64,000 nt of DNA from Nonomuraea helvata (GTDB taxonomy: Bacteria; Actinomycetota; Actinomycetes; Streptosporangiales; Streptosporangiaceae), in assembly GCF_039535785.1 (NCBI RefSeq), contig NZ_BAAAXV010000009.1, positions 372,001 through 436,000 on the forward strand, in the 5' to 3' direction. The position numbers and the translations under genes were made by a program. Positions 51,244-60,802 of this stretch are shown here, in pieces. The stretch's first letter is position 1, and the number at the start of each line of letters is the position of its first letter. The notes beneath the pieces were generated by a model. It worked only from the letters and a program-made list of their open reading frames with translations, was not told the DNA's origin and ran no database searches.

Positions 51244-52551
51244 CTAGTTGCCAATGTCGGCGAGGTTGTCCTCGTACGGCTTGGCGATCTCGTCCAGCAC
51301 CGCGGCGGGCGCCTTGCTGCCGTTGATGAGGTTCTGGACTCCGGCGACCAGCACGTCGTAGTAGCCGGGCGCGGGCCAGTCGGGGTAGAAGGCCAGGCCG
51401 TCGCCGCTGGTCACCTTGTTGAAGGTCTCGATGAGCTCCTTGCTCTTGGCGTCGGTGATCGCGGCCGGGTCCGCGGCCACGGGGACGCCGCCGGAGTTGC
51501 CCAGCAGGTTCTGGATGTCCTTGCTCATCGTGATGTCGATGAAGTCGTAGGCCAGGTCCTTGTTCTCCGACTTCTCGGGCACCACCCAGATGTTGCCGCT
51601 GGAGCCCGGGTACATCGTGGCGCCGGGGAAGAGGAAGTGGCCCCACTCGAACTTCTTGATCTCCGAGGCGAAGCGGCCGTACCACCAGCTACCGCTGATC
51701 ATCATGGGGAACTTGCCGTTCATGAACGCCACGCCCATGTCCTCGGCCTTCACCCCGGAGGAGTTCTTGGCGATGTAACCCTTCTTCACCCAGTCGGCGA
51801 ACGTGTCGGCGCCGTAGGTGAACTCGGGACCGTGGAAGTCCACCTTGCCCTTGTAGGACTGGAAGGCGTCGAGCCACGGCTTCTGCGCCTTGGAGAGCGC
51901 GAGCTGGTAGAAGATCTGCTGGGCCGGGTACTCGGCGCCGGCGGTGGCGATGGGGGTCATCCCTGCCTTGACGAACGTGTCCATCGCGGCCGTGAACTGC
52001 TCGAACGTCGTCGGCACCTGGACCTTGTGCTTCTCGAACAGGTCCTTGTTGTAGTAGACCATCACGAACTCGCCGTAGTTGGGCACGCCGTACCACTTGC
52101 CCGAGCCCATGACGCCGCGGTCGTCGTACTTGGCGGTGGTCTGCAGGCCGCCGGGCAGCAGCTTGTCCCAGCCGCGCTTGGTGACCTCGTCGCTGAGGTC
52201 GGTGAGCAGGCCCTGCTTGGAGAGCAGGCCCGCGGTGGCGTTGCCCTTGTTGTACTCCATGATGTCGGGCGCCTCGTCCGAGTTCAGCACCATGCTGGCC
52301 GTCTTCTGGATCTGTTCGAAGCCCTTCTCCTCGAACTTGACGGTCACGTTCGGGTGCGACGCCTGGAACTTCTTGATCGCCTCGGCCCACGCCTTGCCCA
52401 TGGCGCTGTCGGCGGACTCGTAGTGCCAGAGCTTGAGTGTGCGCGGCTGACTGCTGTTCTGGGCGGCCGGGGTCTCCGAGCCGCCGGAACCGCACGCCGA
52501 CAGAACCAGGACCGCAGCGGCCAGCACCGCCGCGGCTCTTGACTTGACCAT
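51244..52551 (-). CDS. ABC transporter sugar-binding lipoprotein
   Basis: 435-residue extracellular binding protein. The signal peptide ends in a lipobox ('VLVLSACGSGGSE'); the mature protein has typical family 1 elements such as 'KLWHYESADSAMGKAWAEAIKKFQASHPNVTVKFEE' and 'WYGVPNYGEFVMVYYNKDLFEKH'. It binds the imported oligosaccharide, probably a xyloglucan fragment given the neighbouring GH31 and GH74 genes. It lies 18 bases after the GH31 stop. Confidence 0.9.
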   Translation of the reverse strand: MVKSRAAAVLAAAVLVLSACGSGGSETPAAQNSSQPRTLKLWHYESADSAMGKAWAEAIKKFQASHPNVTVKFEEKGFEQIQKTASMVLNSDEAPDIMEYNKGNATAGLLSKQGLLTDLSDEVTKRGWDKLLPGGLQTTAKYDDRGVMGSGKWYGVPNYGEFVMVYYNKDLFEKHKVQVPTTFEQFTAAMDTFVKAGMTPIATAGAEYPAQQIFYQLALSKAQKPWLDAFQSYKGKVDFHGPEFTYGADTFADWVKKGYIAKNSSGVKAEDMGVAFMNGKFPMMISGSWWYGRFASEIKKFEWGHFLFPGATMYPGSSGNIWVVPEKSENKDLAYDFIDITMSKDIQNLLGNSGGVPVAADPAAITDAKSKELIETFNKVTSGDGLAFYPDWPAPGYYDVLVAGVQNLINGSKAPAAVLDEIAKPYEDNLADIGN

Positions 52552-52569
52552 GATCCCTCCAGGGGGGTG

Positions 52570-54858
52570 TTACTGGATGACGGCCCGTGCGGGAGCTCCG
52601 GTCACCGGGGCGATCTCGACCCCGGTGACGCGCTTCGGGCCGGTGACGGCGACGCGCAGCACGTCGCCGTCCCTGGTGACGACGGCGACCGTCACGCCGT
52701 CCTCGTCGTGGATTTCCACCGTCGTGTCGCCGCCTCCGAAGGCGACGAGGGTGATCTCGGCCGGCACGTCCACCGTGTCTCCCGGTGTGGTGGCGACCGG
52801 GATGATCGCACCGTGCCGTACGAAGAGGGGGATCTGGTCGAGCGGCTTGCTGACCGTGACGTAACGGGAGCCTTCGAGCACCTCGCCCGTCCAGTAGTCC
52901 ACCCACTGGCCGCGCGGCAGGTACACCTGGCGGGTGCCCTCGGGCGCGGTCATGGGGGCGACGAGCAGGTCCCGGCCGAGCAGATACTGCAGGTCGGCCT
53001 GCCAGGCCACCGGGTCGTCCGGATGGTCCACGCACATCGCCCGCATCATGGGCGCGCCGGTGCGCGCGGCCTCGACGGCCGCCGAGTAGATGTACGGCAT
53101 CAGCCGGTAACGCAGCTTCAGCGCGCCGACGGCCTGCTCCTCGACGGCGGGGAACTCCCACGGCTCGCGGGTGGTCGTCCCGTGCAGGCGCAGCAGCGGG
53201 GAGAGCGCGCCGAACTGGGTCCAGCGCACGTACAGGTCGTCGGTGGGCCGGCCGGTGAAGCCGCCGGCGTCGTGGCTCCAGAACGGCACGCCGGACAGGC
53301 CGTGCGCGAGGCCGCCCCTGATCGTGCTGCCCATGGCGGCGTAGCTGGTGTAGGTGTCGCCGCCCCACTGGGCGCTGTGGCGCTGGCCGCCGAGGTAGGA
53401 GGAGCGGGCCCAGACGAGCTCGTGGCCGTGCACCTCGCGGGTGACGGCGGCGACGGCGTCGTTGAACAGCAGCGTGTAGACGTTGTGCAGGTCGGTGCCG
53501 GTCATGCCGTTGAAGGCGACGGAGTCGGCGGGCACGCCCTCGGCGAAGTCGGTCTTGAACGCGGCCACGCCCTGGCGGAGCAGGTCTCTCAGCAGCCCGG
53601 TGAACCACTCGACCGCCTGCGGGTTGGTGAGGTCCACGATCCCGCACGGCGGGAAGGACCCGTGCCAGCAGTCGGCGACGTAGGTCTCCCCCTCCTGATT
53701 CTTCAGGAAATATCCGGCTTCAGCGGCCTCGGAGAAGGCGGGGCTCAAGTGGGAAATATAGGGATTCATCCACAGACAGACCTGGAACCCCATGCCCTTG
53801 AGCTCAGCCAGCATCCCCTCCGGGTCGGGGAAGTTCACCGGATCCCACTGCAGGTCCGACCAGTGCCCGTCGGCCTGCCAGTACGTGTCCAGGTGCAGCA
53901 CGTCGCACGGGATGCCGCGCTCCCTGATCGTCCGCGCCCTGGCCAGCACCCGCTCCTGGCTGTCCACGCAGAACCCGGAGGAGATCCAGGTCCCGAACGC
54001 CCACTTCGGCGGCAGCGACGGGCGGCAGGTCAGCAGGTCGTAACGGTCCAGCACGTCGGAAGGCGTCGGACCGGCGATCACGTAGTAGTCCATCACGTCG
54101 TCGGGCACGATGATCTGCACGACGCTGTGCGTGGACTGGCACACGTCGAACTCCGTCGGGGCCCCGCTGTCCACGAGGACGCCGTAGCCCCTGCTGGAGA
54201 CGTACAGGGGGATGTTCTTGTACGCCCGCTGCGACTCGGCGCCGAACGCGTCGAAGTTCCACATGAGCGGGCGCTGGCCGCGCTTGTCGAGCCGGGTGAA
54301 CGACTCGCCGAACCCGGCGAAGGCCTCGTCCGGGGCGGCGGCGAAGCTCTCGTGGTAGGCGACGGGGGCGCCGTCGGAGCTGGAGCGGCCGAAGGGCAGC
54401 GTGCGCAGCCGCCCGCTGATGTCGGTGTGCCCGCGGTCCTGCTCGACCAGCGTCCTCCCGGTGGCGTCGGTGAAGCGCAGGTGCCACGGCGCCAGGCTGA
54501 TCTCGGCCCGCAGCGAGCCCGCGTCCACGACGATCGGCTCCCCTGGCGCGGCCCCGACACGTGCCCCTCGATACGTGCCGGGGGTCACCAGCGAGATGGC
54601 GCCTTCCGAACGCGGCCTGGCGGTCGCGTCCTCCGACAGCCGCACCCGGATGACTCCCTCACCGGCCACTCCCACCTGGACGACCAGCGTCTCCTCCGCC
54701 GTGGTGACGGCTTTCACCATCACCTCGGCGCCGTCGGCCGCGACCAGCTCCGCGGCGGTCACCGCCGACAGACCACCCTCGCCTCGTGCGCGAACCGGCA
54801 GCTCGGGCGGGTCTGCGACGAAATACTCGTGCGCGACCAGTGGGGGGCGATAGGGCAT
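52570..54858 (-). CDS. GH31 alpha-xylosidase-like glycosidase
   Basis: 762-residue family 31 glycosidase without signal peptide. The nucleophile is Asp437 in 'FKTDFAEG' and the acid/base Asp501 in 'WGGDTYTSY'; the N-terminal beta-sandwich and 'MWNFDAFG...YKNIPLYVSSRGYGVLVDSG' match the YicI-type alpha-xylosidase subgroup. It would remove alpha-xylose from imported xyloglucan oligosaccharides. ATG at 54858 has AAGGAG upstream. First gene of the operon GH31 - binding protein - permeases - GH3; the ROK-type site at 54896-54924 lies just before it. Confidence 0.88.
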   Translation of the reverse strand: MPYRPPLVAHEYFVADPPELPVRARGEGGLSAVTAAELVAADGAEVMVKAVTTAEETLVVQVGVAGEGVIRVRLSEDATARPRSEGAISLVTPGTYRGARVGAAPGEPIVVDAGSLRAEISLAPWHLRFTDATGRTLVEQDRGHTDISGRLRTLPFGRSSSDGAPVAYHESFAAAPDEAFAGFGESFTRLDKRGQRPLMWNFDAFGAESQRAYKNIPLYVSSRGYGVLVDSGAPTEFDVCQSTHSVVQIIVPDDVMDYYVIAGPTPSDVLDRYDLLTCRPSLPPKWAFGTWISSGFCVDSQERVLARARTIRERGIPCDVLHLDTYWQADGHWSDLQWDPVNFPDPEGMLAELKGMGFQVCLWMNPYISHLSPAFSEAAEAGYFLKNQEGETYVADCWHGSFPPCGIVDLTNPQAVEWFTGLLRDLLRQGVAAFKTDFAEGVPADSVAFNGMTGTDLHNVYTLLFNDAVAAVTREVHGHELVWARSSYLGGQRHSAQWGGDTYTSYAAMGSTIRGGLAHGLSGVPFWSHDAGGFTGRPTDDLYVRWTQFGALSPLLRLHGTTTREPWEFPAVEEQAVGALKLRYRLMPYIYSAAVEAARTGAPMMRAMCVDHPDDPVAWQADLQYLLGRDLLVAPMTAPEGTRQVYLPRGQWVDYWTGEVLEGSRYVTVSKPLDQIPLFVRHGAIIPVATTPGDTVDVPAEITLVAFGGGDTTVEIHDEDGVTVAVVTRDGDVLRVAVTGPKRVTGVEIAPVTGAPARAVIQ

Positions 54859-54895
54859 GGAAGCTCCTTAACGAACGGCTGCGCCAACTCGTGAA

Positions 54896-54924
54896 TTAGT
54901 TTGCTGTCCATACCAACAAACGTC
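54896..54924. promoter_or_regulatory. ROK operator candidate before the GH31 operon
   Basis: TTAGTTTG (54896-54903) and CAAACGTC (54917-54924) are separated by 13 nt, the same geometry as the site at 19241-19269 next to the ROK gene. GTTTGCTG with CAACAAAC gives seven of eight paired bases at the core. No regulator gene is adjacent here. Confidence 0.6.
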
Positions 54925-55020
54925 AACGGTCAGAGCCCTACTTCCCCCTGAGAGCGGTGGGCGGGCATGGCAAGGAGCGCCTCGGCGCGCGGAGGCGGAG
55001 GCGGAGGCGCTGAACGAGAG

Positions 55021-56418
55021 TTAGATGGACACGCCCGGCTGCATCAGGCGGCGGGCCGCCTCGGTGATCGACCCGGACAGCGACGGGTAGACGGCGAACG
55101 TGTGGGCGAGCTGGTCGACGGTCAGCCGCTGCTGCACCGCCACCGACACCGCCAGGATCAGCTCGGAGGCGCGCGGCGCCACGATCACGCCGCCCAGCAC
55201 GATCCCGGTGTGCGGCCGGCAGAACAGCTTGACGAACCCGTCGTTGAACCCCTGCATCTTGGCCCGCGCATTGGTGGCCAGCGGCAGCTTGACCACGTTC
55301 GCCTCGACCTCGCCCGCCTCGATGACCTGCTGCGCGACGCCGACCGCCGCGATCTCCGGATCGGTGAAGATGTTGGAGGCCACCGTGGACAGCCGCAGCG
55401 GCTGGACGGCCTCACCGAGCGCGTGCCAGACCGCGATGCGCCCCTGCATGGCCGCCACCGAGGCGAGCATCATCACGCCCGTGCAGTCGCCGGCCGCGTA
55501 GACGCCGGGCGCGGACGTGCGCGAGACCTTGTCGACCTTGATGAAGCCGCCCCGGTCGAGCTGCACCCCGGCCTCCTCCAGGCCGATGCCGGAGGTGTTG
55601 GGGATCATGCCGACCGTCATCAGCGCGTGGGTGCCCTCGGCCGTGCGGCCGTCCTCCAGGGTCACGACCACGCCGTCGGCCGTGCGCTTGACACCGGCGG
55701 CACGTGAACGGCCCATGACGTTCATGCCGCGGCGGCGGTAGACCTCTTCGAGCACCTCGGCGCCGTCGGCGTCCTCGTTGGGCATCATCCGGTCGCGGCT
55801 GGAGACCAGCGTGACCTCGGAGCCCAGCGAGCGGTACGCGCCCGCGAACTCCGCGCCCGTCACGCCCGAGCCGACCACGATGAGGTGCTCGGGCAGCTCC
55901 TCCAGGTCGTAAAGCTGGCGCCAGGTGAGGATGCGCTCGCCGTCGGGCTCGGCGGTGGGCATCACGCGCGGCGTCGCGCCGGTGGCCAGGAGCACCACGT
56001 CGGCCCTGATCGTACGGTCGCCCGCCTTGACCACCTGCGGCTCGACCAGCCGCCCGCGCGCCCTGATGATCTCGACGCCCTCGGCCTCCACGCGCGTGGC
56101 GATGTCGGCCGACTGGGCCTGGGCCAGCTCCTTGACCCGTTTGTTGACCAGGGGGAGATCGACCCCGACCGTGCCCGTCTCGCCGTCGGGCCCGCCGTCG
56201 AAGGAGATGCCCAACGACGGCGCGTCGTGCAGCGCCTGCTTGCGCACAGAGGTCGCGATCAGCGTCTTGGACGGCACGCAGTCGGTCAGCACGCACGCGC
56301 CACCGGGGCCGTCCTGTTCGACCATCGTGACCTGCGCGCCTAGCTGGGCGGCCACCAGAGCCGCCTCGTAACCGCCCGGTCCGCCACCAATGATCACGAT
56401 CCTCGTCACATACACCAT
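55021..56418 (-). CDS. lpdA: NAD(P)H-quinone dehydrogenase / dihydrolipoamide dehydrogenase-like LpdA
   Basis: 465-residue flavoprotein disulphide reductase. It has the FAD motif 'IVIIGGGPGGYEAALVAAQLGA', a Cys-x4-Cys site in 'GGACVLTDCVPSKTLIATS' and the NAD(P) motif 'LIVVGSGVTGAEFAGAYRSLG'. The C-terminal active-site His of true lipoamide dehydrogenases is replaced ('AVYPSLSGS' where HPTxSE is expected), as in the mycobacterial quinone reductase LpdA. Start 56418 is the first codon pair close to the Rossmann strand. The neighbourhood to 63231 resembles M. tuberculosis Rv3303c-Rv3308 as I recall it. Confidence 0.86.
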   Translation of the reverse strand: MVYVTRIVIIGGGPGGYEAALVAAQLGAQVTMVEQDGPGGACVLTDCVPSKTLIATSVRKQALHDAPSLGISFDGGPDGETGTVGVDLPLVNKRVKELAQAQSADIATRVEAEGVEIIRARGRLVEPQVVKAGDRTIRADVVLLATGATPRVMPTAEPDGERILTWRQLYDLEELPEHLIVVGSGVTGAEFAGAYRSLGSEVTLVSSRDRMMPNEDADGAEVLEEVYRRRGMNVMGRSRAAGVKRTADGVVVTLEDGRTAEGTHALMTVGMIPNTSGIGLEEAGVQLDRGGFIKVDKVSRTSAPGVYAAGDCTGVMMLASVAAMQGRIAVWHALGEAVQPLRLSTVASNIFTDPEIAAVGVAQQVIEAGEVEANVVKLPLATNARAKMQGFNDGFVKLFCRPHTGIVLGGVIVAPRASELILAVSVAVQQRLTVDQLAHTFAVYPSLSGSITEAARRLMQPGVSI

Positions 56419-56604
56419 TGTCCCGCATGAGCTGGGTAAGGCGGCAACTGACCCATGGGATCTCGGGAGAACGCGCGGAGCTTTGATCACGAAGCGTGAC
56501 ACGTCGTCCTCCGGTGTGCAGCCGATGGACCGAGACGGCCGGCCGGCGTGACAGGATGGCGCGGTAGCTGAATGACGAGCGGCACCCGGTGAGAGGGGTG
56601 GATC

Positions 56605-57096
56605 GTGGCGTGGCTTTCAGGTCCTGCAGGTAAGCCGAGTGATCTCCGGCTTTATGCCGCGTACGGCTCGAACATGGACCCGGAGCAGATGGCCATGCGT
56701 GCCCCGCACTCCCCGATCTGGGGTGTCGGCTGGCTGACCGGATGGCGGCTGACGTTCGGCGGATACGACCCCGCCTGGGACGGCGCGCTCGCCACGATCG
56801 TCGAGGACCCCGACGAGCACGTGTTCGTGGTGCTCTACGACGTGCCCGACTGGGAGGAGACCTCGCTCGACCAGTGGGAGGGCGCGGTCCGCGGGGCCTA
56901 CCACAAGGTGCGGCTGCGCGTGCAGACCCTCGAGGGCGAGGTCGTGGCCTGGTTCTACGTGCTCGACGGCTACGAGGGCGGCCTGCCCTCGGCCCGCTAC
57001 CTCGGCAGCCTGGCCGAGGCGGCGGAGCGGGCGGGCGCCCCCGACGACTACGTCAAGGAGTTGCGGGAGCGCCCCTGCACCTCTTACGGCGGTTAG
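56605..57096 (+). CDS. Gamma-glutamylcyclotransferase-fold protein
   Basis: 163-residue GGCT-like protein. 'LYAAYGSNMDPEQMAMRAP' is the characteristic N-terminal Tyr-Gly-Ser-Asn loop, followed by 'WRLTFGGYDPAWDGALATIVED' and 'YVLDGYEGGLPSARYLGSLAEAAERAG', the pattern for AIG2/GGCT-like enzymes. Possible reactions involve gamma-glutamyl compounds, but the catalytic Glu is not securely placed. GTG at 56605 follows GAGAGGGG. It overlaps the convergent MFS gene by four bases at its stop codon. Confidence 0.83.
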   Translation: MAWLSGPAGKPSDLRLYAAYGSNMDPEQMAMRAPHSPIWGVGWLTGWRLTFGGYDPAWDGALATIVEDPDEHVFVVLYDVPDWEETSLDQWEGAVRGAYHKVRLRVQTLEGEVVAWFYVLDGYEGGLPSARYLGSLAEAAERAGAPDDYVKELRERPCTSYGG

Positions 57097-58394
57097 CTCA
57101 GCGGCTGGTCCTTGGTCTCCTTCAGCACGAAGATGTAGACCAGCGTGGAGATCAGCGCCAGCGCCGACATGTAGTAGGGGAACACCTCGACGTTGCCCGC
57201 GTCCTTGAGCGCCGTGCCGAGGAGCGGCGCGGTGCCGCCGAAGAGCGCCACGGTCAGCGAGTACGGGAAGCCCGCGCCGGCCGCGCGCACCCTGGTCGGG
57301 AAGAGCTCGGAGTTCACCGCGGCCGAGATCGAGGTGAAGCAGCCGAGGAAGAGCATGCCGATCAGCTGCACGGCCAGCAGGCTCCCGAACGAGTTGCCCA
57401 GCGTGCTGAGCAGCGGCACCGGCAGCACCACGAAGGCGACGCCGAAGGTGATCAGCATGGGCTTGCGCCCGATGCGGTCCGACAGCATGCCGAGCAGCGG
57501 CTGCAGCACCATGAAGAAGAACAGCGAGACCGTGCCCACCTGGAGCGACTGCGCCGCGTCGAACTTGACCGTGATCTGCGCGTAGATCGGCAGGAAGCTC
57601 GTCCAGGTGTAGTACGCCACGGTGCCCGCGATCGTGATGCCGACGATCGTGGCGGCCGCCTTCGGGTAGCCCACCAGGAACTCGAAGAGCTTCGGCCGCT
57701 TGGCCTCACCGCGCTGGATCTCCTCCGCCACGGCCGAGGTCTCGTCCGCACCCTTGCGGATCCACAGGCCCACGAGGCTGATCACCGCGCCCACGATGAA
57801 CGGGATGCGCCAGCCGTACGAGCCCATGTCCTCCTTCACGAGGTTGGAGGCGAGCAGCGCGGCCAGGCCGGAGGCCAGGAGCTGGCCGATGGTGGTGCTG
57901 ACGTACTGGAAGCTCGAGAAGAGGCCGCGCCGTCCCTGCGGGGCGGACTCCACCAGGAACGTCGTGGCGGCGGCGAACTCGCCGCCCACGGACAGGCCCT
58001 GGATGAGCCGGGCGAGGGTCAGGATGACCGGCGACAGGAGGCCGACGGCCTCGTACGTCGGCGTCAAGCCGAGCAGCAGCGACCCCGCGCCCATCAGCAC
58101 GATCGTGAATGTCATCGCGGCCTTGCGCCCGAACCGGTCGGCGAACGCGCCGACCAGCAGGCCGCCCAGCGGGCGCATGAAGAAGCCCACCGCGAACACC
58201 CCGTAGGCGCTCAGCAGCGCCACGAGGCCGCCCTCGCTCTTGGGGAAGACCTGGGCGGAGAAGTATGTCGCGAGGAAGGTGTAGGCGTACCAGTCGTACC
58301 ACTCGACGACGTTGCCGATGCTGGCCGCCATGAGCTGGCGGACACGACTCTTGGGGATGCCGACTGGCGAATGTGTCACGGGGGAGGTCGCCAC
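57093..58394 (-). CDS. MFS transporter, metabolite:H+ symporter type
   Basis: 433-residue transporter of the MHS family (proline/betaine, shikimate or dicarboxylate type) with 12 predicted helices. 'NVVEWYDWYAYTFLATYF' and 'GALFADRFGRKAAM'-like loop ('GAFADRFGRKAAMTFTIV') and 'PFIVGAVISLVGLWIRKGADET' are typical. The GTG at 58394 has AAAGGAG six bases upstream; the longer frame reaches into the operator and is not coding. It is divergent from the AsnC gene, across a palindromic site, so the two are probably coregulated. The substrate may be an amino acid or peptide-derived compound. Confidence 0.86.
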   Translation of the reverse strand: MATSPVTHSPVGIPKSRVRQLMAASIGNVVEWYDWYAYTFLATYFSAQVFPKSEGGLVALLSAYGVFAVGFFMRPLGGLLVGAFADRFGRKAAMTFTIVLMGAGSLLLGLTPTYEAVGLLSPVILTLARLIQGLSVGGEFAAATTFLVESAPQGRRGLFSSFQYVSTTIGQLLASGLAALLASNLVKEDMGSYGWRIPFIVGAVISLVGLWIRKGADETSAVAEEIQRGEAKRPKLFEFLVGYPKAAATIVGITIAGTVAYYTWTSFLPIYAQITVKFDAAQSLQVGTVSLFFFMVLQPLLGMLSDRIGRKPMLITFGVAFVVLPVPLLSTLGNSFGSLLAVQLIGMLFLGCFTSISAAVNSELFPTRVRAAGAGFPYSLTVALFGGTAPLLGTALKDAGNVEVFPYYMSALALISTLVYIFVLKETKDQPLS

Positions 58395-58458
58395 GGGGGG
58401 CTCCTTTGCTGCAATGTGCGGAGATGGCTTACTGTGCAGTTGGACGACCGAAACAGTC

Positions 58459-58478
58459 AAATCTCTGGCCAGATATTT
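58459..58478. promoter_or_regulatory. Lrp/AsnC operator candidate
   Basis: AAATCTCTGGCCAGATATTT is a 20-bp palindrome with nine of ten base pairs matching, centred between the divergent MFS and AsnC starts (28 bp before the AsnC GTG). It is AT-rich at the ends, as in Lrp-type sites. Confidence 0.68.
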
Positions 58479-58505
58479 ACAAACCCGACATAGAACAGGT
58501 TGCAG

Positions 58506-59498
58506 GTGGATGATCTCGACCGGCGCCTCGTCGCCGCGCTGCAAGTCAGTCCGCGCGCCTCATGGGGCGAGATCGGCAGAGCGGTGGGCGAGCACGAGCG
58601 CACGGTCGCGAGGAGGCTGCAGCGCCTGATCTCCGAGGGGGTCGTCCGCGTCACGGCCATCTACGACGACCTGCGCACCGGGCACGGGCGTCCGGTTCAC
58701 CTGCACGTCCAGGTGCGTCCCGGCACGGCGGGCAAGGTGGCCGAGGCACTGGCCGACCGGCCCGACACGCGCTCGGTCTACGCGCTGACCGGCGCCGCCG
58801 ACATCGGCTGCGAGCTGGTCCCGCCGTCGCGCGAGCAGCTGCACCACATCCTGTCCGCACAGGTCTCCGAGATCGACGGCGTGCGGCAGACGCAGGCCAT
58901 GGTGGTGCTCCACACGTTCAGGACCGTGGCCGAATGGCACGCGCCGTACCTCAGCGAGGAGGAGGTGGCCGAGCTGCGGCCCGCGCCGCCCCCCGAGTGC
59001 CGGCCCGACGAGGAGGGCCTGTCTCCTCTGGAGGAGGAGATCGCCCACCTGCTCGCCGCCGACGGCAGGATCGCGTTCACGACCGTCGCCGAGCGCCTCG
59101 ACGTCTCCGTGCCGACCGCGCGCAGGCGGGTGACCTCGCTGATCGAGCGGCGGCTGCTGCTGCCCCGCGCCGAGGTGGAGCCCGCGCTGCTCGGACTCGA
59201 GGTCGAGGCCATGCTCTGGCTGAAGGTGCGTCCGTACGGGCTGGACCTGGTCGGTCAGCGACTGGCCGCCCACCCAGACGTACGCTACTGCGCCGCCACC
59301 TCGGGCACCCACTCGCTGATCGTGCAGGTGGTGGCCGCGCACGAGGCGGACCTCTACCGCTTCATGACCCGCGTCGTCGGACAGTTCGACGAGATCACCG
59401 ACAGCGACCTCACCCTGATCACCCGCGCCTACAAACGCGGTCATCTCCATAAGTCCGGACTGCTCACGTTGGATCACCGTTGGGAGAAAACGCCATGA
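58506..59498 (+). CDS. Lrp/AsnC-family regulator with duplicated HTH-RAM modules
   Basis: 330-residue regulator with two tandem Lrp-like units: HTH 'DDLDRRLVAALQVSPRASWGEIGRAVGEHERTVARRLQRL' with a RAM domain, then a second HTH 'LEEEIAHLLAADGRIAFTTVAERLDVSVPTARRRVTSL' with a second RAM domain ('HPDVRYCAATSGTHSLIVQV'). Such double-length AsnC proteins are frequent in actinomycetes. GTG at 58506 is chosen (TTG at 58500 is also open). Its stop overlaps the M20 peptidase start (ATGA). Confidence 0.85.
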   Translation: MDDLDRRLVAALQVSPRASWGEIGRAVGEHERTVARRLQRLISEGVVRVTAIYDDLRTGHGRPVHLHVQVRPGTAGKVAEALADRPDTRSVYALTGAADIGCELVPPSREQLHHILSAQVSEIDGVRQTQAMVVLHTFRTVAEWHAPYLSEEEVAELRPAPPPECRPDEEGLSPLEEEIAHLLAADGRIAFTTVAERLDVSVPTARRRVTSLIERRLLLPRAEVEPALLGLEVEAMLWLKVRPYGLDLVGQRLAAHPDVRYCAATSGTHSLIVQVVAAHEADLYRFMTRVVGQFDEITDSDLTLITRAYKRGHLHKSGLLTLDHRWEKTP

Positions 59499-60799
59499 CA
59501 CCCGCCGAAAAGGAAGTCGCCGACCTCTGCGTGGAGCTGATCCGCGCCGACAGCAGCAACTACGGGGACGGCAGCGGCCCCGGCGAGCGGGCCGCGGCCG
59601 AGGTCGTCATGGCCAGGCTGGCCGAGGTCGGGATCGAGTCCACGTACATCGAGAGCGAGCCCGGCCGCGGCAACGTGATCACCCGCGTCGAGGGCACCGA
59701 CCCGTCACTGCCCGCCCTGCTCGTGCACGGGCACCTGGACGTGGTGCCCGCCAACGCCGCCGACTGGTCCGTCGACCCCTTCGGCGGTGAGGTCCGCGAC
59801 GGCTACATCTGGGGCCGCGGCGCCGTGGACATGAAGGACATGGACGCGATGATGCTGGCCGTGCTCCGCCAGCTGAAGCGCGAGGGGCGCAGGCCGCGCC
59901 GGGACATCGTGTTCGCGTGGGTCGCCGACGAGGAGGCCGGCGGCGTGTACGGCGCCAAGTACCTCACCGCGAACCACCCCGAGCTGTTCGAGGGCGTCAC
60001 CGAGTCGATCAGCGAGGTCGGCGGGTACTCGCTGGAGGTCGACCCGTCGCTGCGGCTCTACCTGATCGAGACGGCCCAGAAGGGCCTGGCCTGGATGAAG
60101 CTCATCGCCGACGGCACGGCGGGACACGGCTCGATGCTGAACGGCGACAACGCCGTCACCGAGGTCGCCAAGGCGGTGGCGAGGATCGGCGACCACGACT
60201 GGCCGCTCACCTACACGCCGACCGTGCGGCGGTTCCTCACCGAGGTCGCGGACGCGTTCGGGATCCCGTTCGACGAGGACGACCCGCAGCCGGTCCTGGA
60301 CAAGATCGGGCCGCTCGTGCGCTTCGTCGGCGCGACGCTGCGCAACACGGTCAACCCGACCCAGCTCGACGCCGGCTACAAGTCGAACGTCATCCCCGGC
60401 CAGGCCACGGCGGTGATCGACGGGCGGTTCCTGCCGGGGTTCGAGGAGGAGTTCTTCAAGACCGTCGACTCGCTGCTCGGGTCGAAGGTGCGGCGCGAGT
60501 TCGTGCATCATGACATCGCGCTGGAGACCTCGTTCGACGGCGCGCTGGTCGAGTCGATGATCGCGGCGCTCAAGGCCGAGGACCCGGCGGCTCGCGCGAT
60601 CCCGTACTGCATGTCGGGCGGCACCGACAACAAGACGTTCTTCGCCGACCTCGGGGTGCGCGGGTTCGGGTTCGTGCCGTTGCGGCTTCCCGCGGACATG
60701 GACTTCGCGTCGATGTTCCACGGCGTGGACGAGCGGGTGCCGGTGGACGCCCTGCAGTTCGGCGTGCGGGTACTGGACAGGCTCCTCATAAACTACTGA
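59495..60799 (+). CDS. M20/M25/M40-family metallopeptidase
   Basis: 434-residue zinc peptidase or amidohydrolase. Metal-binding and catalytic signatures are 'LLVHGHLDVVPANAADW', 'GRGAVDMKDMDAMML' and 'AWVADEEAGGVYGAKYL'; the dimerisation lid follows. It overlaps the AsnC stop (ATGA) and the PNP gene begins three bases later, forming an operon AsnC - M20 - PNP - mutase. Substrate is unknown; amino-acid or peptide use is consistent with the AsnC regulator and the MFS gene. Confidence 0.88.
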   Translation: MTPAEKEVADLCVELIRADSSNYGDGSGPGERAAAEVVMARLAEVGIESTYIESEPGRGNVITRVEGTDPSLPALLVHGHLDVVPANAADWSVDPFGGEVRDGYIWGRGAVDMKDMDAMMLAVLRQLKREGRRPRRDIVFAWVADEEAGGVYGAKYLTANHPELFEGVTESISEVGGYSLEVDPSLRLYLIETAQKGLAWMKLIADGTAGHGSMLNGDNAVTEVAKAVARIGDHDWPLTYTPTVRRFLTEVADAFGIPFDEDDPQPVLDKIGPLVRFVGATLRNTVNPTQLDAGYKSNVIPGQATAVIDGRFLPGFEEEFFKTVDSLLGSKVRREFVHHDIALETSFDGALVESMIAALKAEDPAARAIPYCMSGGTDNKTFFADLGVRGFGFVPLRLPADMDFASMFHGVDERVPVDALQFGVRVLDRLLINY

Positions 60800-60802
60800 G
60801 TT

